From Armatimonadota bacterium (GTDB lineage Bacteria > Sysuimicrobiota > Sysuimicrobiia > Sysuimicrobiales > Kaftiobacteriaceae), in assembly GCA_031459765.1 (NCBI GenBank), contig JAVKHY010000002.1:124001-188000 (forward strand): a stretch of DNA of 64,000 nucleotides. Direction: 5' to 3'. Position numbers and translations under genes: made by a program. Positions 19,718 to 29,330 of this stretch are shown here, in pieces. A model generated the notes under the pieces. It worked only from the letters and a program-made list of their open reading frames with translations, did no database searches and was not told where the DNA came from. How positions within the stretch are numbered: position 1 is the first letter of the stretch; each line of letters opens with the position of its first letter.

Positions 19718-21121
19718 TTAGACGTGGATGACCCTGCCCATGGCATCCAGGGCCGCCTCTTTGAGCGCCTCGGACAGCGTGGGGTGCGAGTGGACCGCCG
19801 CACCCAGCTCCGCCACCGTCGCCTCGCCGTACTTGGCCACCACGCCTTCCGCGAGCAACTCGGTGACCGACGGCCCGATCATGTGGATCCCCAAGATTTC
19901 GCCGATCCTGGCGTCGGCGACCACCTTGACGAACCCCTCCCGCATCCCCTGGATCACCGCCTTGCTGTTGGCCTGGAAGCTGAAGCGCCCCACCCTGACG
20001 TCGTAGCCCTGCTGGCGCGCCTGCTGTTCGGTGAGCCCGACCGTGGCCACCTGGGGAAGGGAGTACGTCGGCCGGGGGACGGCGTCGTAGTTGAGGGGAT
20101 GGCCGCCCACGCCCGCAATGCGCTCGACCACGGCGATCGCCTCGTCGCTGGCCACATGGGCCAGGCGGAAGGGCCGGGCTCCCGTCAGCACGTCGCCGAT
20201 GGCGTAGATCCCCGGGGCCGTGGTCTGCAGGTGCTCGTCGACCACGGGGGCGTCCTTCTCCACGGCCACCCCGGCCTCGTCGAGATTCAGCCCCGCCGTC
20301 ACCGGCGCGCGGCCGATGGCCACCAGCAGATAGTCGGCTTCCAGCGTCCGCGTCTCGCCCCCCTGGACGACCGTGACCGCGACCCGGTCGCCGCTCACCC
20401 GCGCGCTCTGCGCGGCCGTCTCCGTCATGGCGCGAATGCCCCGGCGGGCGAAGGATCGCTCCAGCGTCCGGCCGATCTCCTCATCCTCCAGCGGCAGCAG
20501 GGTGGACAGCAGTTCGACCACCGTCACCTCGCTGCCCAGGGCCCGGTACAGGCTGGCGAACTCGACCCCCACCGGCCCTGCGCCCAGGATCACGATGGAC
20601 CGCGGGACCTCCGTCAGCCCCAGGGCGCCGGTGCTGTCGAGAATGCGCACGTTGTCGATGGCGATGCCGGGGAGGCTGCGGGGAGCGGAGCCGGTAGCGA
20701 TCATGACGTGTCTGGCCGTGAGCGCCGTCTCCGACCCGTCCGCCAGGGCCACCCCGATGGTCTCCCGGTTGAGGAACCGGCCTTCCCCGGTGAAGACGTC
20801 GATCTTGTTCTTGCGCATCAGGAACTGCGTCCCCTTGTAGAGGGTCTCGACCACCCGGGCCTTGCGTCGGTGCGCCGCGGCGACGTCCACGGAGACCTCG
20901 CCGGTCCGCACCCCGAGATCCGGAGCATCCTTCAGGTGTTCCAGGAGTTCCGCCGTCTGGAGCAGCGCCTTTGTCGGGATGCAGCCGGCGTGCAGGCAGG
21001 TCCCGCCCACCTTGTCGCGCTCCACCAGCGCGGTGCGCAGCCCCAGCTGGGCGGCCCGGATGGCCCCGACGTAACCGCCGGGTCCGCCCCCGATGATCAC
21101 CACATCATACGGTTCCGGCAT
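19718..21121 (-). CDS. lpdA: Dihydrolipoyl dehydrogenase (E3)
   Basis: A 467-residue flavoprotein disulfide reductase: FAD motif GGGPGGYVGAIRAAQLG, redox pair C42/C47 in GGTCLHAGCIPTK, NAD-binding GAGPVGVEFASLY, GDVLTGARPFRLAHVA, and the C-terminal active-site HSHPTLSE. It reoxidises dihydrolipoyl groups. It is first in the branched-chain-type operon. It may also serve the second (pyruvate-type) complex at 51.9-55.1 kb, which has no E3 gene of its own in the window. Confidence 0.95.
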   Translation of the reverse strand: MPEPYDVVIIGGGPGGYVGAIRAAQLGLRTALVERDKVGGTCLHAGCIPTKALLQTAELLEHLKDAPDLGVRTGEVSVDVAAAHRRKARVVETLYKGTQFLMRKNKIDVFTGEGRFLNRETIGVALADGSETALTARHVMIATGSAPRSLPGIAIDNVRILDSTGALGLTEVPRSIVILGAGPVGVEFASLYRALGSEVTVVELLSTLLPLEDEEIGRTLERSFARRGIRAMTETAAQSARVSGDRVAVTVVQGGETRTLEADYLLVAIGRAPVTAGLNLDEAGVAVEKDAPVVDEHLQTTAPGIYAIGDVLTGARPFRLAHVASDEAIAVVERIAGVGGHPLNYDAVPRPTYSLPQVATVGLTEQQARQQGYDVRVGRFSFQANSKAVIQGMREGFVKVVADARIGEILGIHMIGPSVTELLAEGVVAKYGEATVAELGAAVHSHPTLSEALKEAALDAMGRVIHV

Positions 21122-21279
21122 TCCTGCCCCTCATGGACACCGCTCAGGCCGCAGCCGGCCCTCGGCAGGCATCGGCGCGGCTCGTGGAGCGGCGGGAATC
21201 ATGCTCGTCATGCGGCCGGAGGTGGAACAGATCATCAGGTGTGTTCGGGTGGATCCGACCCGTTCCTTCCGCGGACCGC

Positions 21280-21693
21280 TCAATGTCCGCGACCCCGCGG
21301 CAGTTCGCTCAACGGCTTTCGCCCGGCGTAGCCCTCGTCGGCCCCGTGCCAGAACCGCACGGTGTCTTCGCCGAGACGCCAGCAGAGGAAGACCTCCCGC
21401 TCTCCGGCCCGCGCGGGAAAATCGATCAGGCCCAGGTCGAGGTCGCGCAACACACAGCCGATCTCCTCCAGGCGCGAGGCCGCCTCCGCCGCCCGCAGCG
21501 CGCGGTGCTCCACGTCCCGCTGCGCGGCGAGGAGGTCGTCCAGCACCGGCTCGCCCCGGCCCAGCCGCTCCCAGCATCCGTCGAGCCGGCCCTTTGCCGC
21601 CAGGACCTCGTCGCGCAGGCTGCGGAGGCGCCGCACCAGCTGCTCCACCTCGGGAAGGACGGCCACCGCCTCCGCCACCGTGAAATACCGCAT
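21280..21693 (-). CDS. DUF2203 family protein
   Basis: A 137-residue protein with a helical N-terminus (FTVAEAVAVLPEVEQLVRRLR) and the signature C-terminus (VLRDLDLGLIDFPARAGE, FLCWRLGEDTVRFWHGADEGYAGR). Family function is unknown. It begins 3 bases after the stop of the sulfite-oxidase-like gene, so the two are likely co-transcribed. Confidence 0.85.
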   Translation of the reverse strand: MRYFTVAEAVAVLPEVEQLVRRLRSLRDEVLAAKGRLDGCWERLGRGEPVLDDLLAAQRDVEHRALRAAEAASRLEEIGCVLRDLDLGLIDFPARAGEREVFLCWRLGEDTVRFWHGADEGYAGRKPLSELPRGRGH

Positions 21694-21696
21694 GTG

Positions 21697-23223
21697 TTAG
21701 TTGCGTACCCGGACCCGCAGCGTATGATACCCCGACGCGCCGTCCGGCAGCGGCGGCGCCTCCTTCGCCGTCTGCAGCACCCCGCCGCCGTCTTTGGCTC
21801 TGACCTTCAGCGTGTACTCCCCGGGACCGGTGGGCTTCCACAGGGCCGCCCACAGCACCCAGGTGAACGGACCCAGCGCCGGCTTCACCTCCGCCTTCTG
21901 CCAACTCCTCCCTCCGTCGGTGCTCACCTCGACCTCCCGGACGCCCCGGTCGCCGGCGTAGGCCACGCCGCCGAGGGGCACCTCCTCCGGGGCCACCGTG
22001 CGGGGCAGCGTGGTGAACTTGGACATCGTCTTCACCACCGCCTCATCGCTCCAGCCCGAGCGCTCCCAGTAGCCCTGGAAGTCGTAGTCCACCACCTCGA
22101 TCCGGGTGATCCACTTCGGATTCTTCATGCCGAATAGCCCCGGCACCAGGAGCCGCACGGGGAAGCCGTGCCTGGGAGGCAACGGTTCGCCGTTCATCTC
22201 GTAGGCCAGCAGCGTGGTGGGATTCAGCGCGTCGGCGATGGGGATCGACTCGGTGTAGCCGTCGGCGCAGCGGAAGGCGACCTTCACCGCCTTCGCCCCG
22301 GGCCCGCCGGCCTGCTGGAGGATGTCGCGCAGCCGCGCGCCCTTCCACCGGGCGTTGCCGATCAGGTCGCCGCCGACCTCGTTGCTGATGCACTCCAGCG
22401 TCTGGAACTGCTCCACGGACGGGAACTGGCGGAGCTGCTCGTAGCCGAGCTTGAGCGGACGCGCCACCAGCCCGCCGACCTCGAGCGACCAGCGGTCGGC
22501 GTTCAGGACCGGGTCGAATCCCGGGGGGTTCTTGCTCACGACGTAGAACTGGTCGGTCGGCGTGATCTCCGGAGGGAGATCCCGGACCCGGGCGAAGAGG
22601 GACTGGGCAACGGCGCGGGTTCGACCGCCGACCGCTGACATCCATCGCGCCGCCGAGGCTCCGGCCGCGGCGGCCACGAAGAGGAGCAGGCCGCGGGTGA
22701 GTACTTCACGGCGGGTGACACCGCCCTTCGGAGCCGCGGCCACAGGCCGCGGTGGCCGGCCGACGGTGACTGCGTACACGAGCGCGTACAGCGTCGCGTA
22801 CCCGGCGATAGCCAGCGCAACCGGTAGGGTGCCGCCGTCCGCCGCCCCCAGCGCCTGGTGCCGTGCGGCCAGGGTGGCGCTCGCCGGTCCCCAGGTCAGC
22901 AGGGCGAGGACGCCGGCGGAGACGGCCCAGGCCAGGAGGAGCCGCGGCCAGGGGCGCACCCTGACGAGGAGCGCGCCGAGCACCCCCCAGAGCACGACGA
23001 TGCCCAGCAACATGCCCCAGAAGGCGGACGGTTTCGCCGCGAACTTCAGGCGCACGATGAAGTAGGAGAAGACCTCCATCGGGATCGCCCGCAGCATCCG
23101 GTCCCACAGCGCCAGGGCCACGGCGGGGATCCCGGACGTAAAGAGGCCGAGGTAGATCGCCGCCGTGGCAATCCCCCCGGCTCCAACGCCCGCGATGAAT
23201 CCCGATCGGATCGAACGGGACAT
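21697..23223 (-). CDS. Membrane-fused sulfite-oxidase-like molybdopterin oxidoreductase
   Basis: About 508 residues. The N-terminal 190 residues hold 4-5 membrane segments plus an RREVLTRGLLLFVAAAAG anchor. The remainder is a sulfite-oxidase-family molybdopterin domain: QFYVVSKNPPGFD, the Mo-ligand cysteine in TLECISNEVGGDLIG (about C278), RHGFPVRLLVPGLFGMKNPKWI, then a dimerisation/Ig-like domain with VEVSTDGGRSWQ. The ATG at 23223 is preferred (GGAG 6 bases upstream) over a TTG seven codons earlier. Substrate unknown; it could be sulfite or another small oxo-compound, with electrons passed to membrane carriers. Confidence 0.85.
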   Translation of the reverse strand: MSRSIRSGFIAGVGAGGIATAAIYLGLFTSGIPAVALALWDRMLRAIPMEVFSYFIVRLKFAAKPSAFWGMLLGIVVLWGVLGALLVRVRPWPRLLLAWAVSAGVLALLTWGPASATLAARHQALGAADGGTLPVALAIAGYATLYALVYAVTVGRPPRPVAAAPKGGVTRREVLTRGLLLFVAAAAGASAARWMSAVGGRTRAVAQSLFARVRDLPPEITPTDQFYVVSKNPPGFDPVLNADRWSLEVGGLVARPLKLGYEQLRQFPSVEQFQTLECISNEVGGDLIGNARWKGARLRDILQQAGGPGAKAVKVAFRCADGYTESIPIADALNPTTLLAYEMNGEPLPPRHGFPVRLLVPGLFGMKNPKWITRIEVVDYDFQGYWERSGWSDEAVVKTMSKFTTLPRTVAPEEVPLGGVAYAGDRGVREVEVSTDGGRSWQKAEVKPALGPFTWVLWAALWKPTGPGEYTLKVRAKDGGGVLQTAKEAPPLPDGASGYHTLRVRVRN

Positions 23224-23390
23224 TTCAGCTCCAGTATACCCCAAATTACCTGCCGTCCACCGTGGCCTCCTGGGGCCCGTCTGCGCCCGCTAGGGGCGGC
23301 CTCCGTGGGCGAAGGCCTTCCCGATGCCCGGAGGAAAAGGACGCGTCGGTGTCACGGAGCCGGGACGATCAAGCCGGGGCGACAAAGACA

Positions 23391-23415
23391 GAAGGAACGG
23401 CGGCGCCGTTCCTTC
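23391..23415 (-). terminator. Hairpin terminator after nuoC
   Basis: Perfect 11-bp inverted repeat GAAGGAACGGC / GCCGTTCCTTC with a 3-base loop, 22 bases beyond the nuoC stop. On the minus strand it is followed by a T-rich stretch (TGTCTTTGTC). It likely ends the nuoBDIC transcript. Confidence 0.6.
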
Positions 23416-23437
23416 CCTCCTCGCGGCAGGCACGCCT

Positions 23438-24094
23438 TCAGGCGCGTTCGCCCAGCCCCAGGCCTTCGAGGTCTTTCTGCCGCTGTTTCGCCGCCTCGAC
23501 CAGCCACGGCGGATCCTGGTAGACGTAGTCCTTGCGCAGGGGATGGCCGACCCAGTCGTCGGTCATCATGATCCGCCGGAGATTGGGATGTCCCTCGAAG
23601 ACGATCCCGAACAGATCGTAGGCTTCCCGCTCGTGCCAGTTTGCGCCGTCCCAGATCGAGGTCACCGAGGGCACGACGGGGTGGGCGCGGTCCACGCGCA
23701 CCTTGAGGGCCAGTTCCTCCTTCGTTCGGTGGGAGTAGAGGTGGTAGAGCACCTCCAGCTGCCCCGCCGCTGGGCGATCGATGGCGCTGACGAAGGACAG
23801 GTACGACAGGCCGAACTCCGGGTCGCCCGCCAGCGCCCGGCAGACTTCCAGCAGGCGTTCGCGCGGGACGAAGACCCCCGGCGTGAGGAACGCCGGCGGG
23901 GCCTCGTGGGCCGGGCGTCGGGGGGCCGGACGGGCGGGCGCTCCGCCGGGGGAGGCGCCGCCTTCCGGACCGGCGGACGGAGCCGGCGGGGCGGGGCCGG
24001 CCGGCTCCCCGTGATGCTCCGCCGCTCCGGGCCGGGGGAACAGCTCGAGGTCCGGAAACCTGGCCCGCAACTTTTCGGCGAGCTCCCAGCTCAT
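23438..24094 (-). CDS. nuoC: NADH-quinone oxidoreductase subunit C
   Basis: A 218-residue 30-kDa subunit of complex I. The core is FVSAIDRPAAGQLEVLYHLYS and the family signature HEREAYDLFGIVFEGHPNLRRI, ending in a GHPLRKDYVYQ-type motif. Residues about 20-65 are a Pro/Ala/Gly linker that typical NuoC lacks. The ATG at 24094 overlaps the nuoI stop (ATGA), which fixes the start. In this operon nuoC comes last, after nuoI, which is unusual. Confidence 0.92.
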   Translation of the reverse strand: MSWELAEKLRARFPDLELFPRPGAAEHHGEPAGPAPPAPSAGPEGGASPGGAPARPAPRRPAHEAPPAFLTPGVFVPRERLLEVCRALAGDPEFGLSYLSFVSAIDRPAAGQLEVLYHLYSHRTKEELALKVRVDRAHPVVPSVTSIWDGANWHEREAYDLFGIVFEGHPNLRRIMMTDDWVGHPLRKDYVYQDPPWLVEAAKQRQKDLEGLGLGERA

Positions 24095-24615
24095 GGCCGG
24101 CCTCCGGCCGCCCCCAGGTCGCCGCGCACCTTGATCATCCCCGTGGCGATGGGCTCTTTGGGGGCGGCCCGGTGCAGGTCGTCCAGTGTGTAGAGGAGGT
24201 TGGCCCGGTTGTAGGTGCTGGCCTCGTAGTGCGGGACGAAGACGATCGCCTCCGTCGGACAGACCTCCACGCACAGCCCGCAGTAGCAGCACTTGTCCAT
24301 CTCGATGTCGAAGCGCGTCAGCACGCGCTCCTTGCCCTTGCCCGTAGCCTCAATGTGGATGCAGCGGTCGGGACAGACCCGCTCGCACTGAAAGCAGATG
24401 ATGCATTTGTCGTTGTCCGTCTCGGGATCGATGGGCAGCGCCAGCAGGCCGTGCCAGCGGTGGCTGACGTTCACCTTCTGCAGCGGGTAGACCACGGTGG
24501 CCTTGGGCTCGAACATCGTGCGCAGCGTCGCCCGCAGCCCGACGACAAGACCCACGGCGGCTTCCCACGCCTGTTCGAGACGCCCCTTCTTCCCGTCGAC
24601 GGCCGCCGTGTTCAT
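24091..24615 (-). CDS. nuoI: NADH-quinone oxidoreductase subunit I
   Basis: A 174-residue ferredoxin-like subunit with two 4Fe-4S motifs, CIICFQCERVCP and CCYCGLCVEVCP, carrying the N6a/N6b clusters that lead to N2 in NuoB. The start overlaps the nuoD stop by ATGA, and its stop overlaps the nuoC start the same way, indicating tight translational coupling. The C-terminal NRANLLYTLDDL is typical. Confidence 0.94.
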   Translation of the reverse strand: MNTAAVDGKKGRLEQAWEAAVGLVVGLRATLRTMFEPKATVVYPLQKVNVSHRWHGLLALPIDPETDNDKCIICFQCERVCPDRCIHIEATGKGKERVLTRFDIEMDKCCYCGLCVEVCPTEAIVFVPHYEASTYNRANLLYTLDDLHRAAPKEPIATGMIKVRGDLGAAGGRP

Positions 24616-25715
24616 CGGTCCACGTCGCTCAGGACGATGTCGATGCTCCCCAGGATGGCGATGACGTCCGCCACCTTCCACCCCCGCATCATCTCCGTCA
24701 GGGCGTAGAGATTGCTGAAGGCCGGCGCCCGGATCTTCACCCGGTAGGGTTTCTCCGAGCCGTCCGCCACCAGGTAGATCCCCAGGTCGCCGCGCGGCGA
24801 TTCGGTCCGTGCGTAGACCTCCCCGGCGGGCACCTTGACGTTCACCTGGACTTTGCTGCGGATCTCCCCCGGAGGCAGCTGCTCCAGGCACTGCCGGATG
24901 ATCCGCACGCTCTGGCGCATCTCCTCCATGCGCACCTCGTACCGGGCGAAACAGTCCCCGGCGGTGCGCACGGGGACGTCGAACTGCACGCGGTCGTAGA
25001 CCTCGTAGGGATGGGCCTTGCGCACGTCATAGGCCAGCCCCGAGGCCCGCGCCACGGGACCGGAGGCGCCCATGGCCACGGCCTTCTCCAGGGGCAGCAC
25101 GCCCACGCCCCTGGTCCGGGCCTGGAAGATGGGGTTGCCGGTGAGGAGCTGGTCGTACTCGGGCAGCCGGGAGAGGAAGTAGTCGCAAAACTCGGCGCAC
25201 CGGTCGGTCCAGCCTTCAGGCAGGTCCTCGTTCACTCCGCCCAGCCGAAAATAGACGTGGTGCAGCCGGCCCCCGGTGCTGGATTCGAAGAGGTCCATGA
25301 TGCGTTCGCGCTCGCGCATCGCCCACAGGAACGCGGTGAAGGCGCCCAGATCGATCCCGAAGGTCCCCCACCAGATGAGGTGGCTGCTGATGCGCTGCAG
25401 CTCCAGCATGATGGTGCGGATGTAGCGGGCGCGCAGGGGGACCTCGATCTTCGCCAGGCGCTCCACGGCCAGGACCCAGACCTCCTCGTTGGCCATCGCC
25501 GTCAGGTAGTCCATGCCGCGGTCCACCAGGGCGATGTTCTGGAGGTAGGTGCGCGACTCCATCATCTTCTCCACGGAGGAGTGGAGGTAGCCGATGTCCG
25601 GCTGGGCGTCCACGATGTTCTCGCCGTCCAGGGTGACGATGAGGCGCAGCACGCCGTGGGTACTGGGATGCTGCGGGCCCATGTTCAGGATCAGCTCTTC
25701 GGTGCGGAGGGCCAT
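24612..25715 (-). CDS. nuoD: NADH-quinone oxidoreductase subunit D
   Basis: A 367-residue 49-kDa subunit: LNMGPQHPSTHGVLRLIV, DIGYLHSSVEKMMESRTY, the quinone-site region, and LGIYLVADGSEKPYRVKIRAPAF. Ni-binding cysteines of hydrogenases are absent, so this is complex I (or a Nuo-type module) rather than a hydrogenase. It sits between nuoB (4-base gap) and nuoI (ATGA overlap). Confidence 0.95.
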   Translation of the reverse strand: MALRTEELILNMGPQHPSTHGVLRLIVTLDGENIVDAQPDIGYLHSSVEKMMESRTYLQNIALVDRGMDYLTAMANEEVWVLAVERLAKIEVPLRARYIRTIMLELQRISSHLIWWGTFGIDLGAFTAFLWAMRERERIMDLFESSTGGRLHHVYFRLGGVNEDLPEGWTDRCAEFCDYFLSRLPEYDQLLTGNPIFQARTRGVGVLPLEKAVAMGASGPVARASGLAYDVRKAHPYEVYDRVQFDVPVRTAGDCFARYEVRMEEMRQSVRIIRQCLEQLPPGEIRSKVQVNVKVPAGEVYARTESPRGDLGIYLVADGSEKPYRVKIRAPAFSNLYALTEMMRGWKVADVIAILGSIDIVLSDVDR

Positions 25716-25719
25716 CGGG

Positions 25720-26289
<570 letters not shown>

Positions 26290-26394
26290 GGGCGCCTCCT
26301 GAGGACAACTCAGTCCAGTTGGTACTCCGGAGCGGCGGAGATGTCCTCCCTCCGCTCAACGCCGCCGGCCTGCCGGTTCATCCCGGTCAGGACC

Positions 26395-28257
26395 TCATCC
26401 GCGGACGGGACCGCCCACCGGCGCCAGGGCGCGCACGACCCGGACGATCTGCCCGGCGCTGATCCCGGCGGCGTCCAGCAACTCCTCCGGCGTCCCCGAC
26501 CCCGGCATCCCGCGGACGCCGAGGGTCACGACGTGGGGAAACGGGGTCGTGCCGGCGAGCGCGGAGAGCACGGCTTCGCCCAGCCCGCCCTCCGGCCAGT
26601 GATCCTCCACGACCACCACTCGACCCGTCTCCCGCGCCGCCTCCCGCAGCGTGTCCCGATCGATGGGTTTGACGGAGTAGGCGTCGATGACGCGGACGGC
26701 GACCCCCTCCGCCGTGAGCCGCTCTGCGGCCTTCAGGGCCTCGTGGACGGTGATGCCGGCGGCCACGATGGTGGCCTGATCACGGGGAGAGCGTCGCACC
26801 ACCACGCTGCCGCCGATGGGAAAGGTCTGATCCGGCCCGTAGATCACCGGCGTCTTCTCGCGCGTCGTCCGCAGGTAGACGATCCCGGGTCGGTCGACCA
26901 TCGCGGCGACGAGTCTGGCGGTCTGGTTGGCGTCGCAGGGGTACAACACCGTGCTGCCCCCGACGGCCCGCATCATCGCCAGATCCTCCAGGCCCATCTG
27001 CGAAGGGCCGTCGGCGCCGATACTCACGCCGGCGTGCGAGCCGCACAGGCGCAGGTTGGCCCGCGAGACGGCGGCCATGCGGATGAAGTCATAGGCGCGG
27101 GTGAGGAAGGCGGCGAAGGTCGAGGCGAAGGGGATGTAGCCCCGCACCTGCAGCCCCACCGCGGCGGCCACCATCTGCTGCTCGGCGATGTACATCTCGA
27201 AGTACCGGTCCGGGTATGCCCGGGCGAACTCCTCGGCGTAGGTCGAGTTGTTGACCTCCCCGTCCAGGACGACGACCTCCGGTCGGGCCGCCCCCAGGGC
27301 GCGCAGGGCGTCGCCGTAGGCCCGTCGCGTGGCCACGGCGTCGCCAACGTGATAGGACGGGAGGGTCAGGGGGCCGGCGGCCGCCGGCATGGGGCCGGAC
27401 GCCGCCGGCGCGGGGCGCCGGACCTCCACGGTGATGGAGCGCACGCCTCCCAGGGCGGCGATCGCCTTCTCCGCTTCGGCGGCCGGCAGCGCCTTGCCGT
27501 GCCAGCCGTCCCGGTCCTCCACGGCGGCCACCCCTTTGCCCTTCACCGTTCGGGCCAGAATCATCACCGGGGCGTCGGTGGAGGCTGCGGCGCGGGTGTA
27601 GGCGTCGTCGATCTCTCCCAGGTCGTGGCCGTCGATCTCGATGGTCCGCCAGCCGAAGGCCTGGGCCCGCGCCGCGTAGGCGGCGGTGTTCCACCCCAGC
27701 ATCGTCGGGCCGCGCTGACCGAGGCGGTTCACGTCCACGATGCAGATCAGGTTGGACAGCCGGTAGAAGGCGGCATGCTCCACCGCTTCCCACACCGAGC
27801 CCTCGGCCATCTCGCTGTCCCCCGAGAGCACCCACACCCGGTAGGGACGCCGGTCCAGGTACTTGCCGGCCAGGGCCAGGCCCACCCCGATGGCCAGCCC
27901 CTGCCCCAGCGAGCCCGTGGCCACCTCGATCCAGGGCAGCACCGGGGCCGGATGGCCTTCCAGGGGGCTCCCGAAGGTGCGCAGGGACATCAACTGCTCG
28001 TCGGTCATCGCGCCCGCGGCCTTGAACATGGCGTAGAGCAGCGGGCAGGCATGGCCCTTGGAGAAGATCAGGTGGTCGTTGTCGGGATCCTTCGGGTTGC
28101 TGAAGTCGTAACGCAGATGGCCGTCGAGCAGCACGGCCATGAGATCGGCCGCCGACAGCGCGGAGGTCGGGTGTCCGGAGCCGGCCCTGGTGGTGGCGCG
28201 GATGCTGTCCACGCGCAGCTGCGCCGCCAGCTCACGCCGGCGCTCTTCACTGACCAT
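26395..28257 (-). CDS. tkt: Transketolase
   Basis: A single-chain transketolase of 620 residues, linking the pentose-phosphate pathway and glycolysis. Seen: RAGSGHPTSALSAADLMAVL, FSKGHACPLLYAMF, TPP site SGDSEMAEGSVWEA to VDVNRLGQ, and the C-terminal half with YPCDANQTARLVAAM and VEDHWPEGGLGEAV. The length matches the shorter (animal/archaeal-like) type. The ATG at 28257 has AAGGAG about 7 bases upstream and is preferred over a GTG eight codons earlier. It lies 31 bases downstream of sufU. Confidence 0.93.
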   Translation of the reverse strand: MVSEERRRELAAQLRVDSIRATTRAGSGHPTSALSAADLMAVLLDGHLRYDFSNPKDPDNDHLIFSKGHACPLLYAMFKAAGAMTDEQLMSLRTFGSPLEGHPAPVLPWIEVATGSLGQGLAIGVGLALAGKYLDRRPYRVWVLSGDSEMAEGSVWEAVEHAAFYRLSNLICIVDVNRLGQRGPTMLGWNTAAYAARAQAFGWRTIEIDGHDLGEIDDAYTRAAASTDAPVMILARTVKGKGVAAVEDRDGWHGKALPAAEAEKAIAALGGVRSITVEVRRPAPAASGPMPAAAGPLTLPSYHVGDAVATRRAYGDALRALGAARPEVVVLDGEVNNSTYAEEFARAYPDRYFEMYIAEQQMVAAAVGLQVRGYIPFASTFAAFLTRAYDFIRMAAVSRANLRLCGSHAGVSIGADGPSQMGLEDLAMMRAVGGSTVLYPCDANQTARLVAAMVDRPGIVYLRTTREKTPVIYGPDQTFPIGGSVVVRRSPRDQATIVAAGITVHEALKAAERLTAEGVAVRVIDAYSVKPIDRDTLREAARETGRVVVVEDHWPEGGLGEAVLSALAGTTPFPHVVTLGVRGMPGSGTPEELLDAAGISAGQIVRVVRALAPVGGPVRG

Positions 28258-28288
28258 CGTCGTCTCCTTGGCGCCAGACACCGGGTCG

Positions 28289-28750
28289 CTACTCCGAGGT
28301 GGCCTTCGTCGCGGCGATGCCCTTCCCGCGCTGGAACTCGTCTACGCCCTGCTCCAGCGCCACCCAGGACAGCGTCGCGCATTTCACGCGGACGGGGAAC
28401 TTGCGCACGCCCTGGAGGGCCAGGAGATCGCCCAGGTCCTCCTCCCCCACCGCCTCGCCCGCCATCCAGGCCCGAAACCGGCCGGACAGGCGCCGGGCCT
28501 CCTCGAGCGTCTTGCCCTTGATCTGCTCGGTCATCATCGACGCGGAGGCCTGGCTGATGGAGCAGCCACGGCCGACGAAGCGCACCTCGGCGATCCTTCC
28601 CTCCGCCAGTTTCACGTAGATGGCGAGCTCGTCCCCGCACAGGGGGTTGGCCCCCTCCACCTTGATGTCGGGGTCGGGCAACTCTCCGCGGTTGCGCGGA
28701 TGGCTGTAGTGGTCGAGGATCAGCTCGCGGTAGAGGTCATCGAGCGCCAT
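28289..28750 (-). CDS. sufU: SufU-type Fe-S assembly protein
   Basis: A 153-residue SufU/IscU family protein: NPLCGDELAIYVKL, GRGCSISQASASMMTEQI and the third cysteine in RVKCATLSWVALEQGV, with the SufU-type insert between. It works with SufS as a zinc-dependent sulfur acceptor. It is not in the suf operon at 45-50 kb but next to transketolase. Confidence 0.92.
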   Translation of the reverse strand: MALDDLYRELILDHYSHPRNRGELPDPDIKVEGANPLCGDELAIYVKLAEGRIAEVRFVGRGCSISQASASMMTEQIKGKTLEEARRLSGRFRAWMAGEAVGEEDLGDLLALQGVRKFPVRVKCATLSWVALEQGVDEFQRGKGIAATKATSE

Positions 28751-28810
28751 GGCCGAACCTCACCAGACCATTCTGCACCGGCGCCCGGGGTTTGTCCATG
28801 CGCAGAGGGG

Positions 28811-29293
28811 TCAGATCTGGGCGAAGGCCCGGCTCGTGCGCCAGAGGGCGTAGAGCAGGGCGAAGGCGACCAGGGCGCGGACGAGTGCGGGTCCGAGGAC
28901 GAAGACCAGGCCGAAGGCTCCCAGGGTCATAGCCGCCGCGCCCAGGATCGTCAGAAAGAGGAGGCGCCAGAACCGGTCGGTGCGCCAGGCCTGCGCCCGA
29001 TAGGCGTGTTTAATCTCGCGGAACGACACCTCGGCGCCGAAAGAGCGGCCCGCGCCCTGCCCCGGGTCCTGGGTGATCAGGGCGTAGAGGATCGTCCCCA
29101 TGAACGCCGTGAAGCCGACGACGGTCACCAGGATGGCTCCGCCGAGGAAGGCCGGGCGATGGCGTGCGATGACCCGATCGATGGCGCGGAACCACTCGCT
29201 GCGCTCGGCGAGCGGGCCCAGGACGACGACCGCCAGCAGGATCAGGCCGAGGCGCAGGGCGGTGCGGAACCCGCGCTCCAGCAGGTCCGACAT
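28811..29293 (-). CDS. Four-helix membrane protein, unknown
   Basis: A 160-residue protein with about four hydrophobic segments (ALRLGLILLAVVVLG, GGAILVTVVGFTAFMGTILYAL, LLFLTILGAAAMTLGAFGLVFVLG, LVRALVAFALLYALW). I do not recognise a family. It is the last gene of the five-gene minus-strand operon that begins at the SARP-type promoter at 31.6 kb, 37 bases after the PrsW-family gene. Confidence 0.65.
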   Translation of the reverse strand: MSDLLERGFRTALRLGLILLAVVVLGPLAERSEWFRAIDRVIARHRPAFLGGAILVTVVGFTAFMGTILYALITQDPGQGAGRSFGAEVSFREIKHAYRAQAWRTDRFWRLLFLTILGAAAMTLGAFGLVFVLGPALVRALVAFALLYALWRTSRAFAQI

Positions 29294-29330
29294 CGGCCTC
29301 CGCCCGCGCCCTCCGCCTGGTGCCGGCGGG

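Noticed and set aside
23233-23238. TATACT (minus) before the sulfite-oxidase-like gene as a -10 box
   Set aside because: It would start the mRNA about 3 bases before the ATG and exclude the good GGAG ribosome site; no -35 box fits.
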